DNA of 9,938 bases from Gammaproteobacteria bacterium. Its GTDB lineage: Bacteria > Pseudomonadota > Gammaproteobacteria > Eutrophobiales > Eutrophobiaceae. A program made the position numbers and the translations under genes. The DNA is taken from positions 1-9,938 of the forward strand of contig JACVQI010000068.1 of NCBI GenBank assembly GCA_015661095.1, written 5' to 3'. Shown here piece by piece: positions 5,790-9,938 of the stretch. The notes beneath the pieces are model-generated. The model ran no database searches and was not told the DNA's origin. It saw only the letters and a program-made list of their open reading frames with translations. Position 1 is the stretch's first letter, and the number at the start of each line of letters is the position of its first letter.

Positions 5790-8700
5790 ATGAATTTCGT
5801 CACCTGGTCCATACGCAACCCGGTTCCGGTCATCGTTATTTTCACGGCGCTGACCATCGCCGGCCTGATTAGTTTTCCAAAACTCGGCGTGCAGGACCGC
5901 CCGGACATCGAATTTCCGGCGGTTATCGTTACGGTCGGTTATGGTGGCGTAGCGCCAACCCAGCTTGAATCGGAAGTGACGCGCAAGGTCGAGGATGCAG
6001 TGATGACCATCGCTGGGATCGAGCAACTCAGTTCAACCGTGAATGAAGGCGCTTCGACCACCATCCTCGAGTTCCGTTTCGGTCAGAACATGAGTGAGGC
6101 CCTTGATGACGTCCGTGATGCCCTGACCCGCATCCGGCCCGACCTGCCGCAGGACGCCAGTGAACCGATAATTTCCCGCGCAACAACTGCCGGATTTCCG
6201 ATGGTGACCTGGAGCGTGGCATCCGACCGGATGAGTGACACGGAACTGTCGTGGTTCGTCGATCTGGTCGTCACGCGGGAACTGAGCGCTGTAACCGGTA
6301 TCGGTCGCGTCAGCCGAATTGGTGGCGTAGCGCGTGAAATCCGCGTGGATCTGGACCCGGATCGCATGGCTGCGCTCGGCGCTACCGCCAATGACGTTTC
6401 ACGCCAGTTGCGCAGAACACAGGCCGAATATCCAGGCGGTGAAGGTCGCGTCGGTGGTCTGGAACAAACCGTGCGCACGACCGGCATCCTGAAATCCGTC
6501 CATGACCTGGCGGCCCTGCCCATCGTGCTGCCGGATGGTCGTAACATACGCCTCGAAACCATCGCCGAGATCCGGGATCAGGCCTCAGAACAACGCCAGC
6601 TGGCGCTGTTAAACGGCAAACCGGTGGTCGGCTTTGAGATAGTCCGATCCTGGGGCGCAAGCGCCCTGGATGTCGCGAAAGAGGCCCGTAAAACCGTGGA
6701 ACAAATCGCGGAAAAATATCCGAATGTACAGTTCGCCGAGGTCAGTTCCACGGTCGATTATATCCAGACATCCTTCGATTCATCGATGGAAATGCTGATC
6801 GAAGGAGCTATCCTCGCCGTACTGGTGGTATGGTTGTTTCTGCGTGACTGGCGCGCGACCATCGTCTCCGCCATTGCCTTGCCACTGTCTATCATCCCGA
6901 CCTTCTGGGTGATTTACATGCTGGGCTTCACCTTGAATATTCTCACCTTACTGGCCCTGACGTTGGTGGTTGGCATCCTGGTCGATGACGCCATCGTCGA
7001 GGTAGAAAACATTGTGCGCCATCTGCGGCAAGGCAAGTCGCCACTCGCGGCTGCGATGGATGCCGCCATCGAGATTGGCCTCGCCGTGGTCGCGACAACT
7101 TTCACGATCTGCGCTGTTTTTATCCCGGTCGCCTTCATGAGCGGCATCTCCGGCAAGTTCTTCGCCCCCTTCGCCGTAACGGTAACGGTTGCCGTGTTGT
7201 TCTCGCTGCTGGTCGCACGCATGTTGACACCGATGATGGCGGCCTATTTGTTAAAACCGCACAATAAACCGGTCCAGGAGCCGCGCTGGCTGACCTGGTA
7301 TCTGCATCGCATCCGCTGGTGCCTCAGCCATCGCTGGACCACACTCGCAATCGCCACCGTCATCCTGGTCGCCATGCTGTCTGCCTTTCCATTTTTAAGT
7401 CAGGGGTTCGCGCCGGCTGGCGATAACGGTTTTACCCGGCTGAGTGTGGAACTCACCCCCGGTTCGACCCTGAATGACACCGTGGCGGTCAGCGAAACCG
7501 TCCGCAAACGGCTCGCCCCAATGCCGGAGGTCCGCAGCATCTATACCGCGATTAGTGGCTCTGTACGCCGCGCCACAATGACCATCCTGTTGAACAATCC
7601 ATCCGGCACGCGTGGCGCCCAACAGGAATTTGAACGCAAGGCAACCGGAATTTTGCGGGATGTTCCGGGCGTACGCCTGCAGTTCCAGGGCGGGGGTGGC
7701 GATCGCCTGAATGTCACCCTCGCCGGTGACGATCCACAACGTCTGGCGCAGGCTGCTGCAGCGGTTGAACGCGACATACGCGGTTATCCGGGAATAGGCA
7801 CCGTAACCAGTAGTGCGGCGTTGATGAAACCGGAAATCATCATCCGGCCGCTGGCCGATCGGGCCGCCGAACTCGGCGTAGCCACCGACACCATCGCACT
7901 GGTGACACGTATCGCCACCACTGGCGATGTCGAGACCGGGCTTGCCAAGTTCAATCTGGATAATCGGCAGATCCCCATACGGGTCCGTTTGAACGACGCT
8001 GCCCGTGGCGACCTGGAACGGATCCGCATGCTGTCCGTACCCGGCAAGGGCGGCCCGGTCCCACTGATAAACGTGGCCGAGGTGTCACTGGGTTCGGGAC
8101 CGGTCGAGATCACGCGTGTCGACCGCTCCCGTAACATTACCATCGATGCAAATCTGAATGGTCTGCCACTCGGCGATACCCTGGACGCCATCGAGGCCAT
8201 GCCATCATTGCAGAATCTGCCGGAAGGCGTGACCATGCTGCGCGAGGGAGATGCCAAATGGATCCAGCAGTTGTTCGACAATTTCGCCCTGGCCATGGGG
8301 ATCGGCGTCTTTTGCATCTATGCCGTGCTGGTTTTGCTGTTCCATGAATTCATCCAGCCGCTCACCATTCTGTCGGCCCTGCCCCCCTCCGCCGCCGGCG
8401 CCGTGGTCGCCCTGTTGATTTGTGGCTACGGCCTGGTCATACCATCGCTGATCGGCATGCTGATGCTGATGGGCATCGTTTCAAAAAATTCCATTTTGTT
8501 GGTGGAATACGCCATCATGGCGCAACGGGATCACGGCCTGTCGCGCTTTGATGCCCTGATTGATTCCTGTTCGAAACGCGCCCGGCCGATAATCATGACC
8601 TCCATAGCCATGGGCGCGGGCATGACACCGGTCGCCATGGGTTGGGCCGGCGATCCGAGTTTCCGTTCGCCCATGGGGGTGGCCGTCATCGGCGGCCTGA

Positions 8701-8852
8701 TCGTCTCAACCGCCATTAGCCTGTTTATCGTGCCGTCAGTATTTACCATCGTCGACGATGGCCAGAATTATCTCAAGCGCCTGTTCCGGCGCAGAGACAC
8801 CGCCGAAACCAATATACCGCCTGACGCGGCTACCGCGTTGCGCGGTAACTAA
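5790..8852 (+). CDS. RND efflux permease, HAE-1 (AcrB-like) family
   Basis: This 1020-aa protein is a full-length HAE-1 RND transporter with 12 predicted membrane helices and two large periplasmic loops. It opens MNFVTWSIRNPVPVIVIF and continues with the PDIEFPAVIVTVGYGGVAP signature. Proton-relay residues are intact: Asp399-Asp400 in GILVDDAIVEVENI (AcrB Asp407/Asp408) and Lys899 in GIVSKNSILLVEYA (AcrB Lys940). The family exports drugs, detergents, lipids or other amphiphiles by proton antiport as a trimer. It ends with a short cytoplasmic basic tail (RLFRRRD). The gene starts 2 nt after the adaptor stop with no clear Shine-Dalgarno, which suggests translational coupling. The first loop lacks any feature that lets me assign a substrate, and heavy-metal-type (CusA-like) motifs are not evident. 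Sequences on the opposite strand that look open are shadows of its high-GC codons. Confidence 0.95.
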   Translation: MNFVTWSIRNPVPVIVIFTALTIAGLISFPKLGVQDRPDIEFPAVIVTVGYGGVAPTQLESEVTRKVEDAVMTIAGIEQLSSTVNEGASTTILEFRFGQNMSEALDDVRDALTRIRPDLPQDASEPIISRATTAGFPMVTWSVASDRMSDTELSWFVDLVVTRELSAVTGIGRVSRIGGVAREIRVDLDPDRMAALGATANDVSRQLRRTQAEYPGGEGRVGGLEQTVRTTGILKSVHDLAALPIVLPDGRNIRLETIAEIRDQASEQRQLALLNGKPVVGFEIVRSWGASALDVAKEARKTVEQIAEKYPNVQFAEVSSTVDYIQTSFDSSMEMLIEGAILAVLVVWLFLRDWRATIVSAIALPLSIIPTFWVIYMLGFTLNILTLLALTLVVGILVDDAIVEVENIVRHLRQGKSPLAAAMDAAIEIGLAVVATTFTICAVFIPVAFMSGISGKFFAPFAVTVTVAVLFSLLVARMLTPMMAAYLLKPHNKPVQEPRWLTWYLHRIRWCLSHRWTTLAIATVILVAMLSAFPFLSQGFAPAGDNGFTRLSVELTPGSTLNDTVAVSETVRKRLAPMPEVRSIYTAISGSVRRATMTILLNNPSGTRGAQQEFERKATGILRDVPGVRLQFQGGGGDRLNVTLAGDDPQRLAQAAAAVERDIRGYPGIGTVTSSAALMKPEIIIRPLADRAAELGVATDTIALVTRIATTGDVETGLAKFNLDNRQIPIRVRLNDAARGDLERIRMLSVPGKGGPVPLINVAEVSLGSGPVEITRVDRSRNITIDANLNGLPLGDTLDAIEAMPSLQNLPEGVTMLREGDAKWIQQLFDNFALAMGIGVFCIYAVLVLLFHEFIQPLTILSALPPSAAGAVVALLICGYGLVIPSLIGMLMLMGIVSKNSILLVEYAIMAQRDHGLSRFDALIDSCSKRARPIIMTSIAMGAGMTPVAMGWAGDPSFRSPMGVAVIGGLIVSTAISLFIVPSVFTIVDDGQNYLKRLFRRRDTAETNIPPDAATALRGN

Positions 8853-8865
8853 GCAAACAGATTCT

Positions 8866-9938
8866 TTGCTCAGGCAACTGCTCATTACCATTGTTCATGC
8901 CTGCTGCCAGCGGGCGGTGCTGGTTGTCACCACAGCTGTAATCCTGACTGCTCTGGCCGGGATTTTTGCCGCCACCAATCTCGGCATGTATACCGACACC
9001 TCGGCATGTATACCGACACGGACAAGCTGTTTCCCAACGACCTGCCGTGGCGCAAAGTGGAACTGGCATTCGACGCTGCCTTTCCACAAAACAATGGCCT
9101 GCTGGCCGTCGTCTTGGATGCCCAGACACCTGCTCGCGCCGAACATGCCGTGACAGCCCTCGAACAAAAACTACTGACGAACTCCGAATTGATCCATAGT
9201 GTCCGCCGGCCTGATGCGGGCGATTTTTTCACCACGCATGGCCTGCTGTACCTGGATGTCGATGAGCTGCGCGATCTCGCCACACAGGTCGCTGAAGTGC
9301 AGCCGTTTCTCGGCACATTGGCTACTGATATGTCGCTGGGTAGCCTGTTCACGGTGCTCGCGGATGCCATCGAAGGTGTCAACGACGGCAATATCACCGC
9401 AGCCCGCGTGGCCGAACCGCTGGAGGCTGTAACCAACAGCATACAATCCGTACTTACCGGTAAAACGGAACCACTGTCATGGCGCAAACTGGTCACCGGC
9501 CGTGCGCCGGAACCTGATGAACTACGACGGTTCCTGCTGGTGCAGCCGTCACTGGACTACAGCAGTCTGAGCGCCGGTGCGCATGCCGCCACCTACATAC
9601 GTACCGCAGCGGCCGAACTGGGGCTGACACCGGACCAGGGTGTGCGCGTACGACTCACCGGCTCGGTGGCATTGGCCGACGAGGAATTCGCCACCGTTGC
9701 CGAAGGCACACAAGTGGCTGCGGTCGTGTCACTCACGCTGGTAACCATATTACTGCTACTTGCGGTGCGCTCGGTGCGGCTGGTGATCTGTATCCTCACC
9801 ACCCTGATCGCGGGTGTGGTCCTGACCTGTGCCTTCGCGGCCGCCGCGGTGGGAGAAATAAATATTATTTCCATCGCTTTCATTGTCCTGTTCATCGGCA
9901 TTGCCGTCGATTTCGGCATCCAGTTCTCGGTGCGCTAT
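8866..9938 (+). pseudogene. hpnN: HpnN-like MMPL/RND transporter, frameshifted by a 20-bp duplication, 3' end beyond window
   Basis: The first frame, from a likely TTG at 8866, gives LLRQLLITIVHACCQRAVLVV, a transmembrane helix and then ATNLGMYTDT, the usual N-terminus of hopanoid-associated HpnN-type transporters. After the tandem repeat this frame turns to nonsense and stops at 9151-9153 (about 95 aa). The true continuation is in the other frame from 9015: TDTDKLFPNDLPWRKVELAF, a long periplasmic loop (FPQNNGLLAVVLDAQTPARA, RPDAGDFFTTHGLLYLDVDE, FLLVQPSLDYSSL) and three membrane helices ending FIGIAVDFGIQFSVRY. That frame is open to the window edge. Removing 20 bp rejoins both parts perfectly. 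HpnN moves hopanoids to the outer membrane in bacteria studied; here the substrate is inferred. An ATG at 9006 inside the second repeat could restart the correct frame but would lose helix 1. It lies 13 nt after the permease stop, in the same operon. No ATG or good Shine-Dalgarno marks the start. Confidence 0.8.
8980..9019 (+). repeat. Exact 20-bp tandem duplication causing a frameshift
   Basis: The unit CTCGGCATGTATACCGACAC occurs twice head to tail (8980-8999 and 9000-9019) with no mismatch. The flanks do not extend the repeat: T at 8979 against C at 8999, and G at 9020 against C at 9000. Because 20 is not a multiple of 3, the second copy throws the HpnN-like gene out of frame. One copy reads LGMYTDT in the family-typical context. 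The unit contains TCGG...CCGA arms around GTATAC, a quasi-palindrome that might help strand slippage (inference). Confidence 0.95.

Noticed and set aside
5943..6333. Repeated GGTGGCGTAGCGC at about 5943 and 6321
   Set aside because: A 13-bp match inside one GC-rich coding gene, explained by similar Gly-Gly-Val-Ala codons; no wider repeat structure.
6083..8317. Several long minus-strand open frames within the RND permease
   Set aside because: They are antisense shadows of a GC-rich gene with low-complexity Arg/Ser/Pro composition and no family resemblance.
8758..9153. 131-aa open frame starting inside the permease gene
   Set aside because: The first third is an out-of-frame reading of the permease end and the last part is the frameshifted reading after the 20-bp duplication; only the middle part belongs to the HpnN-like gene.

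Overview
The window suggests a gammaproteobacterium of moderate GC content, probably marine or environmental. The main reason is the gene order DUF3450 protein, TtpC-like protein, ExbB, ExbD, which is the layout of the 'TonB2-type' energy-transducing system known from Vibrio and relatives. The HpnN-like transporter at the right end fits a hopanoid-making or related lineage. Species cannot be called from the sequence.

Left region (1-2838, minus strand): a tightly packed operon in transcription order DUF3450 periplasmic coiled-coil protein, TtpC-like large MotA/TolQ/ExbB protein, ExbB, and ExbD (cut by the window edge). Genes overlap by 4 nt (ATGA) and 8 nt, or are 9 nt apart. The products should form a proton-motive-force-driven inner-membrane motor that powers a TonB protein, presumably encoded just beyond position 1. 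A 303-nt gap (2839-3141) holds a plausible extended -10 promoter, an A/T palindrome and a very short candidate ORF.

Middle region (3142-4656, minus strand): a MarR-family repressor gene followed by a DUF4213/DUF364 protein (putative heavy-metal-chelation Rossmann-like fold). The 94-nt divergent intergenic region (4563-4656) carries a perfect 14-bp palindrome. It contains a TTAACT -35-like hexamer on each strand, so one bound MarR dimer could silence both directions.

Right region (4657-9938, plus strand): an RND tripartite pump pair, a periplasmic adaptor and a 1020-aa HAE-1-type permease, 2 nt apart. An HpnN-like MMPL/RND lipid transporter gene follows 13 nt later. That third gene carries an exact 20-bp tandem duplication (8980-9019) that shifts the frame. 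Removing one copy restores an uninterrupted reading frame to the window edge and a family-typical N-terminus. This is the most striking feature of the window: a recent mutation, a reversible slippage switch, or an assembly error.

I see no clearly undescribed system. The least explained combination is a MarR regulator with a cysteine-rich tail, a DUF364 protein, an RND pump and a (broken) hopanoid-type transporter sharing one regulatory hub.
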